Shown: positions 35,971 to 45,773, numbered from the stretch's first letter. The stretch is DNA of 64,000 bases from Pseudomonadota bacterium (GCA_024743055.1 JANSXH010000002.1:124001-188000), one strand, 5' to 3'. Program-made: numbers and translations. Notes: generated by a model from the letters alone, not told the origin.

Positions 35971-37425
35971 CTATTTGTAGGCAGGCGGCGGCGTAAAGCT
36001 TAAGAATTGTTCTTCAATGAGCTGACACAGGGCAAGCGAGGTCTTGTCCTCACCATAAGCCGCCACAGCCTGTAAACCTACTGGAAGTCCTGCTTTGGTT
36101 ATCCCGGCCGGCACAACTGTCGACGGCAGATCTACCATATTCGAATACCCGGCCCAGAACATTTGATCCGTACTCGGTTGCTGCCTGTCATTCACATCAA
36201 TCATGCGATCCTGACGCTCACCCTGCTGATTCTGCGGGAAGGCCGGGCCTGCCGCTGCAGGACAGAGAAGAATATCCCAGTCTTTAAAAAACGCATGCCA
36301 TTTCAGGGCAATATGATGCCGATCGTTATTGATACGGAGCCAATCCTTGTGCGACAACGTTCCCGCCCGCGCCATCAGGGTGAGATAGTTTTTTTCTTCC
36401 TGGTTGGCATTGGCAACAATACCCCGGAATCGCTCCAGCTGCTCCTCTGTAAGGGCACCGGATGTCGCGGCTCTTAATAACAGAATATAAGTTTCAAAAG
36501 CATGGGCTGCATCCACCTCCGGCCGAGCTGTCCGACTGACGGTCGCACCGGCCTGTTCAAGTTTGTCAGCAATACTATTGAGACAGGCTTGATACTCGTC
36601 ATCCACATCAAATCCAGGGGCGGAGGTCATGACTGCCACTCGGAAGTCCGATAGGCGGCGATGGCGGGAGGGCTTGAACCCAAGATGCCAGGCAGCGTTT
36701 TGCGGTTGCCCAGCTCCGGCCATAATATCGAGAGCGATCTCAAGATCGATGGCTGAGCGCGCGAGGGGGCCAAGCACGGCAATATCACTGTCGGCGACAA
36801 TTCCGGGCGGCTTTTGACCATGGCCGGGAATAACGCCATAAGTCGGCTTATGGCCGCTGACACCACAATAATGGGCAGGATTGCGAATGGACGCCCCAAT
36901 ATCTGATCCAATTTCAAGCCCGCTGAGACCGGCCGCAAGGGCGGCCGCTGATCCACCAGACGACCCTCCCGGTGTCCGCGTCAAGTCCCAGGGATTGTTA
37001 GTCGTGCCGTAGATATCATTAAAGCTTTGCCAGTCCGCAAGCATGAAAGGTACGTTCGTTTTGCCAAATATATTTGCCCCGGCATCCAGCAATCTCTGAA
37101 CACTCAGAGCATTGCGCTCTGGGAAATGATCCTTCCAGGCCGGATTGCCCCAGGTCGAAGGGCTGCCCATTAGGTTATAGGATTCCTTGATTGTCATGGG
37201 CACCCCATGCAAGGGACCTAGACTATCGCCGCGTGCCCGAGCCTTGTCCGCCGAACGTGCCCGCGCCTTCGCCCCTTCAACATCCATCCAGATCACTGCA
37301 TTGAGGTCGCCGTTATACTTGTCGACGCGGTCAAGATAGTGGTCCAGTAGCTCCTCCGCCCCAATTTCCCCCGACGCAAGAAGTTCTGCCTGTTTATATG
37401 CTGGTTGAAAATGGATATCAGTCAT
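35971..37425 (-). CDS. amidase, amidase-signature family
   Basis: A 484-residue amidase with the Ser-cisSer-Lys triad: the Lys in PMTIKESYN, the cis-Ser in PGGSSGGSAAALAAG, and the Ser in SDIGASIRNPAHYCGVSG. The open frame extends to 37494, but the ATG at 37425 (MTDIHFQPAYKQAELL) gives a normal family start. The substrate cannot be told; the architecture resembles general aliphatic or aryl amidases rather than GatA (no tRNA-linked context). Confidence 0.92.
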   Translation of the reverse strand: MTDIHFQPAYKQAELLASGEIGAEELLDHYLDRVDKYNGDLNAVIWMDVEGAKARARSADKARARGDSLGPLHGVPMTIKESYNLMGSPSTWGNPAWKDHFPERNALSVQRLLDAGANIFGKTNVPFMLADWQSFNDIYGTTNNPWDLTRTPGGSSGGSAAALAAGLSGLEIGSDIGASIRNPAHYCGVSGHKPTYGVIPGHGQKPPGIVADSDIAVLGPLARSAIDLEIALDIMAGAGQPQNAAWHLGFKPSRHRRLSDFRVAVMTSAPGFDVDDEYQACLNSIADKLEQAGATVSRTARPEVDAAHAFETYILLLRAATSGALTEEQLERFRGIVANANQEEKNYLTLMARAGTLSHKDWLRINNDRHHIALKWHAFFKDWDILLCPAAAGPAFPQNQQGERQDRMIDVNDRQQPSTDQMFWAGYSNMVDLPSTVVPAGITKAGLPVGLQAVAAYGEDKTSLALCQLIEEQFLSFTPPPAYK

Positions 37426-37524
37426 CGCTGGGTCCTTTTGTTGTTGAGCAGCCTGGCGCCCGCTTTTCTTTTTTGGATATAGGTGACTAACCAAGCTTAA
37501 GGCTAGAACACCGGGACAGACAAC

Positions 37525-37551
37525 AAAAAAGCGGCCCCGGAGAGCCGCTTT
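37525..37551 (-). terminator. intrinsic terminator of valS
   Basis: An 8-bp stem (aaagcggc 37528-37535, gccgcttt 37544-37551) with an A-run on its left that becomes the T-tract on the minus strand. It stands 23 bases after the valS stop. Confidence 0.88.
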
Positions 37552-37574
37552 TTATCGTTCGGATTGTGAATGAC

Positions 37575-40226
37575 CTACAGTTCCGCTAACCGCGCCGCTG
37601 CATCATTGAGTTTTGCAAGCTGGATCTCAGCATCAGTGAGTTTTGCCTTTTCCGCATCAACCACATGGGCTGGCGCATTGGCGACAAACTTCTCATTGCC
37701 GAGCTTCTTGTTCAGTCCGGTCATGTAACCGTTAAGCTTACCAATTTCCTTGGCCAGACGGGCTTTTTCCGCATCAATATCCATCGCCCCCGCCAGCGGC
37801 AGTGCAACTGTTGCACCCTTATGGACGAACTGCAACGAGCCTTTTGGCAAAGGAACATCCACGTCGCGACCCTCCAATCGGGCCATACGGGCAATAATAT
37901 CCCAATGCTGCTCAAGCCACTCTTTATCCCGCTCACTTCCATCATTGAACACAAGTGGGACCTTAGCGCCGGCCGGAACGTTCATTTCATTGCGAACCCC
38001 CCGAATACCAGTAATCAGACCCTGAACCCACTCCATTTCCTCTGCCGCAGCGGCATCAATGGATGCGGCCGCGTAGTCCGGCCAATCGGCAACAATGAGA
38101 TCTGTTTGCCGCTCAGCACCGAGGGAACCCCAAAGCTCTTCAGTGACAAAAGGCATAAACGGATGAAGGATCTTGAGAATCTGATCAAGAACCCATGCTG
38201 CCGTCGCCTGGGTTTCCGCTTTGTCATTCCCTTGAAAGGGCAATTTGGCGAATTCCAGATACCAGTCACAGAAAATATTCCAGGTAAAAGCATAAATGGC
38301 ATTGGATGCGTCGTTGAAGCGATAACCGTCGCGCTTGCCTTCCAAAGCTTCGCGCACGGTGGCTTCGCATTTGACTGTCTCACCGACGATCCATTTGTTG
38401 ATGACTTCCTTGACGGCAAAGGGATCAAAGCCCTCAGGTACCGTACACTCGTTCATCTCGCAGAAGCGGGCCGCGTTCCAAAGCTTTGTCGTAAAGTTAC
38501 GATATCCCTCGACCCGTTGCTCGGACAATCGGACATCGCGCCCTTGCGCAGCACTGACGGAAAGGAAAAAGCGAAGGGCATCGGCGCCATAACTGTCCAT
38601 AAGATCCAGCGGATCAACGACGTTACCCTTTGACTTCGACATTTTAGCCCCATGTTCATCGCGAACAAGCGCATGGATATAGACCGTATGGAATGGTGCC
38701 TCATCCATGAAATGAAGCCCCATCATCATCATGCGGGCAACCCAGAAGAAGATAATGTCAAATCCGGTAACCAGAACATCCGTCTGATAGTATTTTTCAA
38801 GCGCTGGCGTCTGTTCTGGCCAGCCCAGGGTCGAGAACGGCCATAGCGCCGATGAGAACCAGGTATCCAACACGTCGTTATCCTGGTTTAGATCAACACT
38901 CTTGCCGTAATGGGCTTCTGCGGCGGCAAAGGCCGCTTCCTCAGTTTCCTCAACAAAAATCATCCCATCCGGGCCAAACCAAGCCGGAATACGATGCCCC
39001 CACCAAAGCTGCCGCGAAATACACCAGGGCTGGATATTACGCATCCAGTCATAATAGGTGTTGGTCCATTTTGACGGAACAAACCTGGTGCTGCCATTTT
39101 CCACCGCCCGAATGGCCGGTTGCGCCAAAGTAGCGGCATCAGCGAACCACTGATCCGTCAATAAAGGCTCAATAACAACGCCAGAGCGATCGCCATAGGG
39201 AACCGTATGAGGGTTATCTTCAATCTTCTCCAAAAGCCCCAGACTCTCGATTTCCGCAACAACTTTTTTACGGGCTTCGAACCGCTCCAGACCCCGATAT
39301 TCCTCAGGAACCATGTCATTGAGACAGGCACTCTCGTCCATGATGTTAATAACCTCAAGATTAGCGCGCTTGCCAACCTCGAAATCGTTGAAATCATGGG
39401 CTGGTGTGATCTTAACGGCACCGGAACCCTGTTCCGGATCCGCATAATCATCAGCGACTATAGGGATGCGGCGTCCAACAATCGGTAATATGGCAAACTT
39501 GCCGACCAGATCTGAATATCGCTCGTCTTCGGGATGAACCGCAATGCCCGTATCACCAAGCATGGTTTCCGGGCGTGTCGTCGCAACAGTAATGAAACGC
39601 CCCTCTTCTCCTTCAACCGGATATTTGAAATGCCACATATGGCCGTTGACTTCACGCTGTTCGACTTCAAGATCGGAAATCGCAGTATGAAATTTCGGAT
39701 CCCAGTTAACCAGGCGCTTATCCCGGTAGATTAGGCCCTCTTTATAGAGCTGAACAAAGACCTTGCGAACAGCCTTGGACAGCCCTTCATCCATGGTGAA
39801 GCGTTCCCGGCTCCAGTCACAGGTAGCGCCAAGTCGTTTGAGCTGCTCAAAGATCAGACCGCCGGATTCGCCTTTCCAATCCCAAACCTTGTCAACAAAG
39901 GCTTCCCGGCCAAGATCATGACGGGAAATGCCCTGTTCAGCGAGTTGCCGCTCAACCACCATCTGGGTGGCGATGCCCGCATGGTCCATTCCGGGTTGCC
40001 ACAATACATCCTTGCCCCGCATTCTTTCAAAGCGGATCAGGATATCCTGCAACGTATTGTTGAGGGCATGGCCCATATGCAGGCTACCCGTCACATTTGG
40101 CGGCGGGATAACAATGGTAAAAGCATCATCGGATTTGGAACGTCCACATTCAAACGCCCCTTGCTCCATCCATTTGGAATAGAGCTTTCCTTCGACCTCC
40201 TGCGGTCGATAAGATTTGTCCAGCAT
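37575..40226 (-). CDS. valS: valine--tRNA ligase
   Basis: An 883-residue class I synthetase. The HIGH-type motif is PPNVTGSLHMGHALNNT, and the KMSKS motif is GAKMSKSKGNVVDP. An editing (CP1) domain lies between (about 190-350). The C-terminal end is the valine-type tRNA-binding coiled coil (about 815-883). The length matches the shorter bacterial ValRS. It follows popZ by 79 bases in the same direction, the usual alphaproteobacterial order. Confidence 0.98.
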   Translation of the reverse strand: MLDKSYRPQEVEGKLYSKWMEQGAFECGRSKSDDAFTIVIPPPNVTGSLHMGHALNNTLQDILIRFERMRGKDVLWQPGMDHAGIATQMVVERQLAEQGISRHDLGREAFVDKVWDWKGESGGLIFEQLKRLGATCDWSRERFTMDEGLSKAVRKVFVQLYKEGLIYRDKRLVNWDPKFHTAISDLEVEQREVNGHMWHFKYPVEGEEGRFITVATTRPETMLGDTGIAVHPEDERYSDLVGKFAILPIVGRRIPIVADDYADPEQGSGAVKITPAHDFNDFEVGKRANLEVINIMDESACLNDMVPEEYRGLERFEARKKVVAEIESLGLLEKIEDNPHTVPYGDRSGVVIEPLLTDQWFADAATLAQPAIRAVENGSTRFVPSKWTNTYYDWMRNIQPWCISRQLWWGHRIPAWFGPDGMIFVEETEEAAFAAAEAHYGKSVDLNQDNDVLDTWFSSALWPFSTLGWPEQTPALEKYYQTDVLVTGFDIIFFWVARMMMMGLHFMDEAPFHTVYIHALVRDEHGAKMSKSKGNVVDPLDLMDSYGADALRFFLSVSAAQGRDVRLSEQRVEGYRNFTTKLWNAARFCEMNECTVPEGFDPFAVKEVINKWIVGETVKCEATVREALEGKRDGYRFNDASNAIYAFTWNIFCDWYLEFAKLPFQGNDKAETQATAAWVLDQILKILHPFMPFVTEELWGSLGAERQTDLIVADWPDYAAASIDAAAAEEMEWVQGLITGIRGVRNEMNVPAGAKVPLVFNDGSERDKEWLEQHWDIIARMARLEGRDVDVPLPKGSLQFVHKGATVALPLAGAMDIDAEKARLAKEIGKLNGYMTGLNKKLGNEKFVANAPAHVVDAEKAKLTDAEIQLAKLNDAAARLAEL

Positions 40227-40305
40227 CGCTGAACCTTTCTTTATTTAAAGTCTGGCAAAAATTTCGGGAGTAATATAGTCGGCTCACTGCCCGGGAGGAA
40301 AGACT

Positions 40306-40971
40306 TTATTCGTCTTCGTCTGCCCGATCAGCAAGCTTACTCACCTCGCGCTCGACAATGCGCTGTACGATCTGCGGAAGATTCTGGTCCAACCAATCTT
40401 TCAGGATTGGCCGAAGCATATCTTTAACAAGATCTTCTAATGTAGAATTGTTACCCATCTGCATTCCTCGCGATGACGCTACTGCACCGGCCAAATTCGC
40501 AAAAGCCGTTGTTGTGGCTGCAATTGTCGGATCAGCCAAAAGACTGTTCGTGGTAGGTGTATCTGCCGCTTCCAAATCTGGTTCAACTTCTGGTTCCGGC
40601 TCAGGCTCAGGCTCGGCTTCAGCCTCGGCTTCCGCTACAGCGGCGGCGGCCTTGTCAATTTCCTCTTCAATGATCTCATCCGTCAATTCGAGAACATCTT
40701 CTTCAACCTCGGCTTCAGCTTCCACTACAGGTTCTTCTTCCATTTCGGGCTCCGGCTCTGGTTCAGGTTCTGGTTCCGGCTCAGGCTCTGGTTCTTCAGC
40801 AGCTGCCTCAGCGACCTCTTCTACTTCCGGAGCAGCAGCTTCTTCTTCCTCAGCCGGCGCAGCGGCAGCGTCTTGCTCCTCGCCTTCTTCTCCGTCTTCA
40901 GAAATAATGCGCCGAATGGAAGCCAGAATCTCTTCCATGGTTGGTTCTTGTTCTGTATTTGGATCGCTCAT
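40306..40971 (-). CDS. popZ: polar organizing protein PopZ (DUF2497)
   Basis: A 221-residue polar scaffold. The N-terminal helix TMEEILASIRRIISEDG, which binds client proteins, and the C-terminal oligomerisation region (LEDLVKDMLRPILKDWLDQNLPQIVQRIVEREV) are both clear. The middle is a long acidic, proline-rich disordered linker with two Glu-Pro repeat tracts. Caulobacter PopZ has 177 residues, so this linker is longer. PopZ gathers chromosome-segregation and signalling proteins at the cell pole. Position upstream of valS supports the call. Confidence 0.95.
   Translation of the reverse strand: MSDPNTEQEPTMEEILASIRRIISEDGEEGEEQDAAAAPAEEEEAAAPEVEEVAEAAAEEPEPEPEPEPEPEPEPEMEEEPVVEAEAEVEEDVLELTDEIIEEEIDKAAAAVAEAEAEAEPEPEPEPEVEPDLEAADTPTTNSLLADPTIAATTTAFANLAGAVASSRGMQMGNNSTLEDLVKDMLRPILKDWLDQNLPQIVQRIVEREVSKLADRADEDE
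40579..40617 (-). repeat. second Glu-Pro tract within popZ
   Basis: Alternating Glu-Ala/Glu-Pro codons at about residues 119-131 of PopZ. A low-complexity coding repeat, part of the disordered linker. Confidence 0.75.
40741..40797 (-). repeat. main Glu-Pro tract within popZ
   Basis: A run of about nine Glu-Pro pairs at residues 59-77, coded by a near-tandem hexamer-based DNA repeat. Such tracts can vary in length by slippage. Confidence 0.8.
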
Positions 40972-41078
40972 ATTAAATTCACCACCGAAACAAAGGGTCC
41001 TGATATGTGAAAGCCACTCCAGGTAACCCTAATACTCAGATTACTCTCCCAATATGGCCTATCTGATTTAAAGAACCC

Positions 41079-42443
41079 TTAATTCAGACCGCCATCCGTT
41101 CCAAACCATTTGTCGCGAACCCTATCATAGTTGCTGGCTGGATCGTAATATTCAACATCGAGGTTCAGATCACGGGCGTTCAATTTGCCGATAGCTGCCA
41201 AGACATTGTAAATTGCTACATATTGATCACGCCGGGACGTAACAAGACTGACCTTCGAAGCCAGTAGTTCTTGTTCTGCATCCAGAACATCCAAGGTGGT
41301 TCTGGAGCCAACTTGTGCCTCCTGCTCAACCCCTTCCAAGGCGATAACATTGGCACGAACAGATTCTTCGTCGGCCCCAATCCGCGATCTGGCTGTTTCA
41401 AGCTGTTCCCAGGACTGGACAACGGCTTCGCGAATTTCACGGACCGCTTCTTCAATTTCCTGAAGGCGTTGGCTATTGATTTGACGGGCTTGACGGACCT
41501 GACTGTAAACAGCCCCGGACTGATAAAGCGGGACAGAAAGAACAGCGCTAATACTGGCCGTATTCGCCCAGGTCCCATTTCCAGTAACTTCGTTTCCATG
41601 AGAAAGCGTGCCATCTACCGACAGGCTTGGCAGCAACTGCCCGGAGGTCGAGCGGATGGTATAGCGAGAGCTTTCTTCGTTAAATTTCGCTGTCTTGATA
41701 TCTGGATGATTTTCAAGCGCTATTGCAAGGGCAGCTCCTTCTGATTCCGGAAACATTTCCGGGATAGCCGGATCCTCAAGGTTTTCAGGTGCCCGTCCGA
41801 CAATGCGTTCATAATTTGCCCGGGTTGATCGAAGGTTTCCTTCCGCCTGAATCTGGTTGGAAATTGAATCTGCAAGCCGGGCTTCCGCTTGGGCAACGTC
41901 CGTACGAGTGATTTCCCCAACTTCAAAGCGGTCCCTGGCAGCCTCTAACTGACGCCGTAGCACCGTTGTGTTGTTTCTATTCAAATCGACAACCGCCGCG
42001 TCACGAAGGACATTCATATAAGCAGCGACAGCTGACTGAAAAATCGTTTGCTCTGTTGAGATCAATCCTGACCGTGCCGCTTCAACCGCCGCTTCCGCGG
42101 ATTTTGTGGAGGCAACCGTCTGGCCGCCCGTATAAATCGGCTGAGAAACTGTTAGTGCTGCACTTGTCGGATTGGTATTCTTACCAACTCCGGCATTGTT
42201 TGTAATGTTTGTATTACTGTGCTGGGCACCCGCTTCACCAGTCGCAAAAACCTGTGGCCGCCATCCGGCTAAGGCCTGAGGTACATTTTCGTCAACACCC
42301 CGAACATTGGCCCGCTGAGCCAAGAGAGATGGGTTATTTTCGTAGGTTGATGACAGAGCATCCTGAAGCGTTTCCGCATTGGCATTCGACAGAAACATCG
42401 TCATTGCAATTACTGATGCAACAGATAAGGCCACTTTCTTCAT
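41079..42443 (-). CDS. tolC: TolC family outer-membrane efflux protein
   Basis: A 454-residue trimeric outer-membrane channel. The signal peptide MKKVALSVASVIAMTMFLSNANA is followed by two tandem halves of the TolC fold, with ETLQDALSSTYENNPSLLAQRA at the start of the first. The long helices forming the periplasmic tunnel are evident. The frame opens at 42467, but the ATG at 42443 gives a clean signal peptide. TolC works with type I secretion and RND pumps; no pump gene is adjacent. The PCMT paralog upstream is the usual neighbour. Confidence 0.95.
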   Translation of the reverse strand: MKKVALSVASVIAMTMFLSNANAETLQDALSSTYENNPSLLAQRANVRGVDENVPQALAGWRPQVFATGEAGAQHSNTNITNNAGVGKNTNPTSAALTVSQPIYTGGQTVASTKSAEAAVEAARSGLISTEQTIFQSAVAAYMNVLRDAAVVDLNRNNTTVLRRQLEAARDRFEVGEITRTDVAQAEARLADSISNQIQAEGNLRSTRANYERIVGRAPENLEDPAIPEMFPESEGAALAIALENHPDIKTAKFNEESSRYTIRSTSGQLLPSLSVDGTLSHGNEVTGNGTWANTASISAVLSVPLYQSGAVYSQVRQARQINSQRLQEIEEAVREIREAVVQSWEQLETARSRIGADEESVRANVIALEGVEQEAQVGSRTTLDVLDAEQELLASKVSLVTSRRDQYVAIYNVLAAIGKLNARDLNLDVEYYDPASNYDRVRDKWFGTDGGLN

Positions 42444-42669
42444 TTTGTACTCGCCCCTCAAGCCCAATAATGGGCCGCCAAGATATTAACCATAAAAGAA
42501 TTTAGTCCCGTAAGGCAAAATGATCAACTATTATAAATAGCCGATTTACTCGCTTTGGGATCATAAACTCTCAATTAACCATTATTCACAGAAATTATGA
42601 TCGAATTATTAACTACCGCAATCCCTTCCTGAATTAACCTGTACAGAAAGTGATCGCCATCATGATCTT

Positions 42670-43326
42670 CTAAAACTGGAAGGGTTCCGGCTCTTTTAGA
42701 TCTTTCAATTCAGGGACCGACGCGTCAAAGGCAGCGCGTGGGAAGAAATTTGAGCCAGTACGCCTGTAAATGGTTGCAACACCTGGGCCAGAACCAATCA
42801 CACAAACCAAGCGCCCACCGTCCGACAATTGATCCAGCAATGATTGCGGGACTGTCTTGATAGACCCGTTTATGTGAATAACATCATAGGGTCCCTGCTT
42901 TTTATTACCTTCGGCCAGAGGGCCTTCAACAACGGCGACATTGTCACACTCAAGGCGGGTCAATGTCTCTGTCGCCTTTGCTACGAGTTCCGGATCGGTT
43001 TCAATGGCAACAACTGCCTGCGCCATAAATCCAAGGACAGCAGAAGAGTAGCCAGTGCCACATCCAATATCGAGGACAACTTCGTCATGTCTAATTTCCG
43101 CTTCCTGGAGCAGTCTGGCAAACACTCTTGGCTCAACGACAAACCGACCCGGGGCAACTTCCAAATCTTCATCCAGATAGGCAACTGATCGTAGCTCCTG
43201 GGGAACAAATTCCTCTCGCGGCACTGTATCCATTGCCTCGGCAACGGAATCGCTGGTGACCTGGTTCGGTCTCAACTGGCTAAGCACCATATGGTGCCGT
43301 GCTTCGGCAAAAATTTCAGTATTCAT
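42670..43326 (-). CDS. divergent protein-L-isoaspartate methyltransferase paralog
   Basis: A 218-residue SAM-dependent methyltransferase-fold protein. The SAM motif VLDIGCGTGYSSAVLGFM is intact. The substrate motif (SGQTISQP in true Pcm) is replaced by APGRFVVEP, so isoaspartate recognition is doubtful. The N-terminal PREEFVPQELRSVAYLDE region still follows the Pcm pattern. It lies upstream of tolC in the same direction, as is common in Alphaproteobacteria. Its function may be other than repair. Confidence 0.88.
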   Translation of the reverse strand: MNTEIFAEARHHMVLSQLRPNQVTSDSVAEAMDTVPREEFVPQELRSVAYLDEDLEVAPGRFVVEPRVFARLLQEAEIRHDEVVLDIGCGTGYSSAVLGFMAQAVVAIETDPELVAKATETLTRLECDNVAVVEGPLAEGNKKQGPYDVIHINGSIKTVPQSLLDQLSDGGRLVCVIGSGPGVATIYRRTGSNFFPRAAFDASVPELKDLKEPEPFQF

Positions 43327-43436
43327 AACGCTCCTGACAGGCCTCGTGTTTTGCTCTCGCGTTTATACTTAAAAAACCGCCATCGACGCAAGGCTTAAGG
43401 TCATTCATCAATGCTAGCCATAGATAACCGTAATGA

Positions 43437-43450
43437 TTGATTTAAATCAT
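43437..43450. promoter_or_regulatory. FNR/FixK-like site, one mismatch
   Basis: TTGAT-TTAA-ATCAT matches the FNR consensus at 9 of 10 bases and lies about 68 bases upstream of the next CTERM gene. The sequence is AT-rich, so a chance match is possible. Confidence 0.35.
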
Positions 43451-43511
43451 TTTATTGCCCTACTAAAGAGCTAAACTATAAACCTTTTCAGCTCCAAAGG
43501 AGGGATAGACC

Positions 43512-44084
43512 ATGCTTAAGGTTTTTACATTTTTGCTATGTCTGGTACCTGCTAGTGCGTTGGCCAACGTAATGACGTTCAAAGATCTAATGACGACTTT
43601 TCCTCAGTCAACAGGCGAGGCAGGCGCCTACAGTGAGGACGGGATCACCACGCCAAATGCAAATTTCTATCTCGGAGAATCTGCCCACCTTGATCCGCCC
43701 AGCGATGGACATTTTCCTCCGATGATATCTTTTACAATGGAAAAACGCTTTAACGCGATATCCTTTGATATCAATGGTACATTCTTGGGGCGAGATCCTT
43801 TTAAGAATGTTCGAGTCGATGGTATCCGCGACGGTGGTATAGTCGTCTCAAATTTGTTTAGTACTGCAGATATTTCCACCTATTTTTTCAACAGCCTCTT
43901 TATTGCTCTGGATGAGGTAAAAGTATCGGCACTCGACGGATTCTACGAAAACTGCCCTGAATGCGGTCATTTCGACATCGACAATGTTGAACTCTCACCC
44001 GTCCCCCTTCCCGCAGCCCTCCCATTGTTCGGAGTAGCGCTGATTGGGCTGGGCTTGATGAGAAAATTCAAACAGAAGCCCTAG
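43512..44084 (+). CDS. VPLPA-CTERM secreted protein 2
   Basis: A 190-residue exported protein with signal peptide MLKVFTFLLCLVPASALA, preceded by aaaggaggg as a strong Shine-Dalgarno. The mature part is a beta-rich single domain, with SFTMEKRFNAISFDINGTFLGRDPF and a late DIDNVEL strand, of a type common in CTERM proteins. The tail is VPLPAALPLFGVA, a membrane helix and RKFKQKP. The function is unknown; exosortase-dependent export is expected from the tail. Confidence 0.88.
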   Translation: MLKVFTFLLCLVPASALANVMTFKDLMTTFPQSTGEAGAYSEDGITTPNANFYLGESAHLDPPSDGHFPPMISFTMEKRFNAISFDINGTFLGRDPFKNVRVDGIRDGGIVVSNLFSTADISTYFFNSLFIALDEVKVSALDGFYENCPECGHFDIDNVELSPVPLPAALPLFGVALIGLGLMRKFKQKP

Positions 44085-44164
44085 CTTTTCGGAAAAGAAA
44101 GACAGGGATCAGAAAAACGATAGAAACTTTTTAGCGGGTAATATTCCATTGCTAAACTTTGATC

Positions 44165-45472
44165 ATGGAGGCATTGTTTGCCCCCATGACCGCTTATTCT
44201 TCCCCTGCCCAAGAAAATCAAACCATTTCTGCCAGGACTGTGATTGCCTGTACAACAGGAAATGTTCTCGAATGGTATGACTTCATTATTTACGGATTTC
44301 TTGCAGCCCTGATCGGGAAGCAGTTTTTTCCCTCGACTGATCATATAGCATCCCTTTTGTCAGCGTTCGCTGTTCTTGCGGTGGGCTACGGGGTTCGGCC
44401 TATCGGTAGTCTGATTTTTGGTCATTTTGGGGATCGCATTGGGCGTAAGCCGGCGATGATGGCTTCCATTTATATAATGGGAACAGCGACCTTTTTGATT
44501 GGATGCCTACCGACTTATGAGCAAATCGGCATCTGGGCAGCAGTACTGCTCGTGTTGCTGCGTATTTTTCAAGGTATTGCTGTGGCCGGGGAATATTCCT
44601 CTTCCGCCGTATTGCTGGTTGAAAAAGCCCCGGCCGTGAGGAGAGGTTATGTTGGCAGTTGGATTGCGGCAGCGTGCTTTGGCGGTGTCCTTCTCGGCTC
44701 AGGCGTCACGGCTTTGATAAGCAATTTGTTGGGCGATGACGTGATGCAAAGCTGGGGCTGGCGCCTCCCCTTTCTCATCGGTGGCGGAATCGCAGTAATT
44801 GGCATATTTCTGCGTCGTCACTTGACCGAATCGATTGCTCTGGCCTCGGACGATGAAGATATGTCCTCTCCAATCTTCCAATCTGTTAAGGACCATTGGC
44901 GGCAGATGCTGACGATCATCGGTATCAACATGCCGGTCTCCATCGGATATTTCATTCTATTCGTGTATGCAGTTTCCTACTTTACAACGGAAATGCATTT
45001 TTCCACGGCGAAGGCCATGAATATCAATACCTTTAGCTTGCTGCTAATAACGGTCTTGATACCCGTGGTTGGATACGTGTCAGACCTTACTGGTCGTCGG
45101 CCTGCCCTGTTTCTGGCACAAGGGGCCGTCCTCCTGTTTGGCTGGCCGCTCTGGTATCTGATGCATGAGCAATCTGCTGCTTTGGTTCTCATTGGACAGT
45201 CTTTACTGGCCGTATTCAACGGTGTTGGCTGGGCATTGACGATCCCAGTCATGGTTGAAACTTTTCCGGCTAAAGTCCGCTGCACTGCGGCAGGCTTCAG
45301 CTATAATCTGTGTCTCGGCCTCTTCGGAGGGACCACACCCTGGATCGCGACCTATCTGGTCAGCCGAACCTCTGATGACTTTGCCCCGCTTTATTATCTT
45401 CTGGCCGCAACAGCGATTTCCTGCATAGCCATTTACTTCCTTAAAGAGATGGCCCGCAAGCCATTGAACTGA
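44165..45472 (+). CDS. MFS transporter, metabolite:H+ symporter (MHS) family
   Basis: A 435-residue twelve-helix transporter. TTGNVLEWYDFIIYGFLAALIG near the start and the GHFGDRIGRKPAMM loop are MHS marks, as in ProP and KgtP. A substrate such as an organic acid or betaine is likely but not determinable. The frame begins with TTG at 44159; the ATG at 44165 or one at 44186 are both possible starts, and neither has a convincing Shine-Dalgarno. Confidence 0.9.
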   Translation: MEALFAPMTAYSSPAQENQTISARTVIACTTGNVLEWYDFIIYGFLAALIGKQFFPSTDHIASLLSAFAVLAVGYGVRPIGSLIFGHFGDRIGRKPAMMASIYIMGTATFLIGCLPTYEQIGIWAAVLLVLLRIFQGIAVAGEYSSSAVLLVEKAPAVRRGYVGSWIAAACFGGVLLGSGVTALISNLLGDDVMQSWGWRLPFLIGGGIAVIGIFLRRHLTESIALASDDEDMSSPIFQSVKDHWRQMLTIIGINMPVSIGYFILFVYAVSYFTTEMHFSTAKAMNINTFSLLLITVLIPVVGYVSDLTGRRPALFLAQGAVLLFGWPLWYLMHEQSAALVLIGQSLLAVFNGVGWALTIPVMVETFPAKVRCTAAGFSYNLCLGLFGGTTPWIATYLVSRTSDDFAPLYYLLAATAISCIAIYFLKEMARKPLN

Positions 45473-45574
45473 TCCTTTTTGATGCTTTCGTGGATCACGC
45501 AATCTCGTCTTGACAGCCTTCCCCCCAAGTCCTAAAACCCCAAAGCTTTTTCAAGCACACACCACAAGTTTCGA

Positions 45575-45648
45575 GGCCTGGTGGCGGAGTGGTGACGCAG
45601 CGGATTGCAAATCCGTGTACACCGGTTCGATTCCGGTCCAGGCCTCCA
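45575..45648 (+). tRNA. tRNA-Cys (GCA)
   Basis: A full cloverleaf: 7-bp acceptor ggcctgg/ccaggcc, D-arm, anticodon stem gcgga/tccgt with loop ttgcaaa (anticodon GCA), T-arm accgg-ttcgatt-ccggt, discriminator T, and encoded CCA at 45646-45648. Confidence 0.97.
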
Positions 45649-45773
45649 ATATCCGCGATTCAAACTACTCCACTTGTTTTTTATTTGAATGCCTATACCT
45701 GTATAATCAGGCATTTGCCAAACACGGCAACAATGACTAATCTGCTTTTAGTTTGTTTGTGGGGGAGTGAGAT

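Noticed and set aside
37665-38633. A 322-codon plus-strand frame inside valS
   Set aside because: Fully antisense to valS, with no family features.
40358-41026. A 222-codon Ser/Gly-rich plus-strand frame over popZ
   Set aside because: It is the mirror of the Glu-Pro and Glu-Ala repeats of PopZ; the low-complexity product is an artefact.
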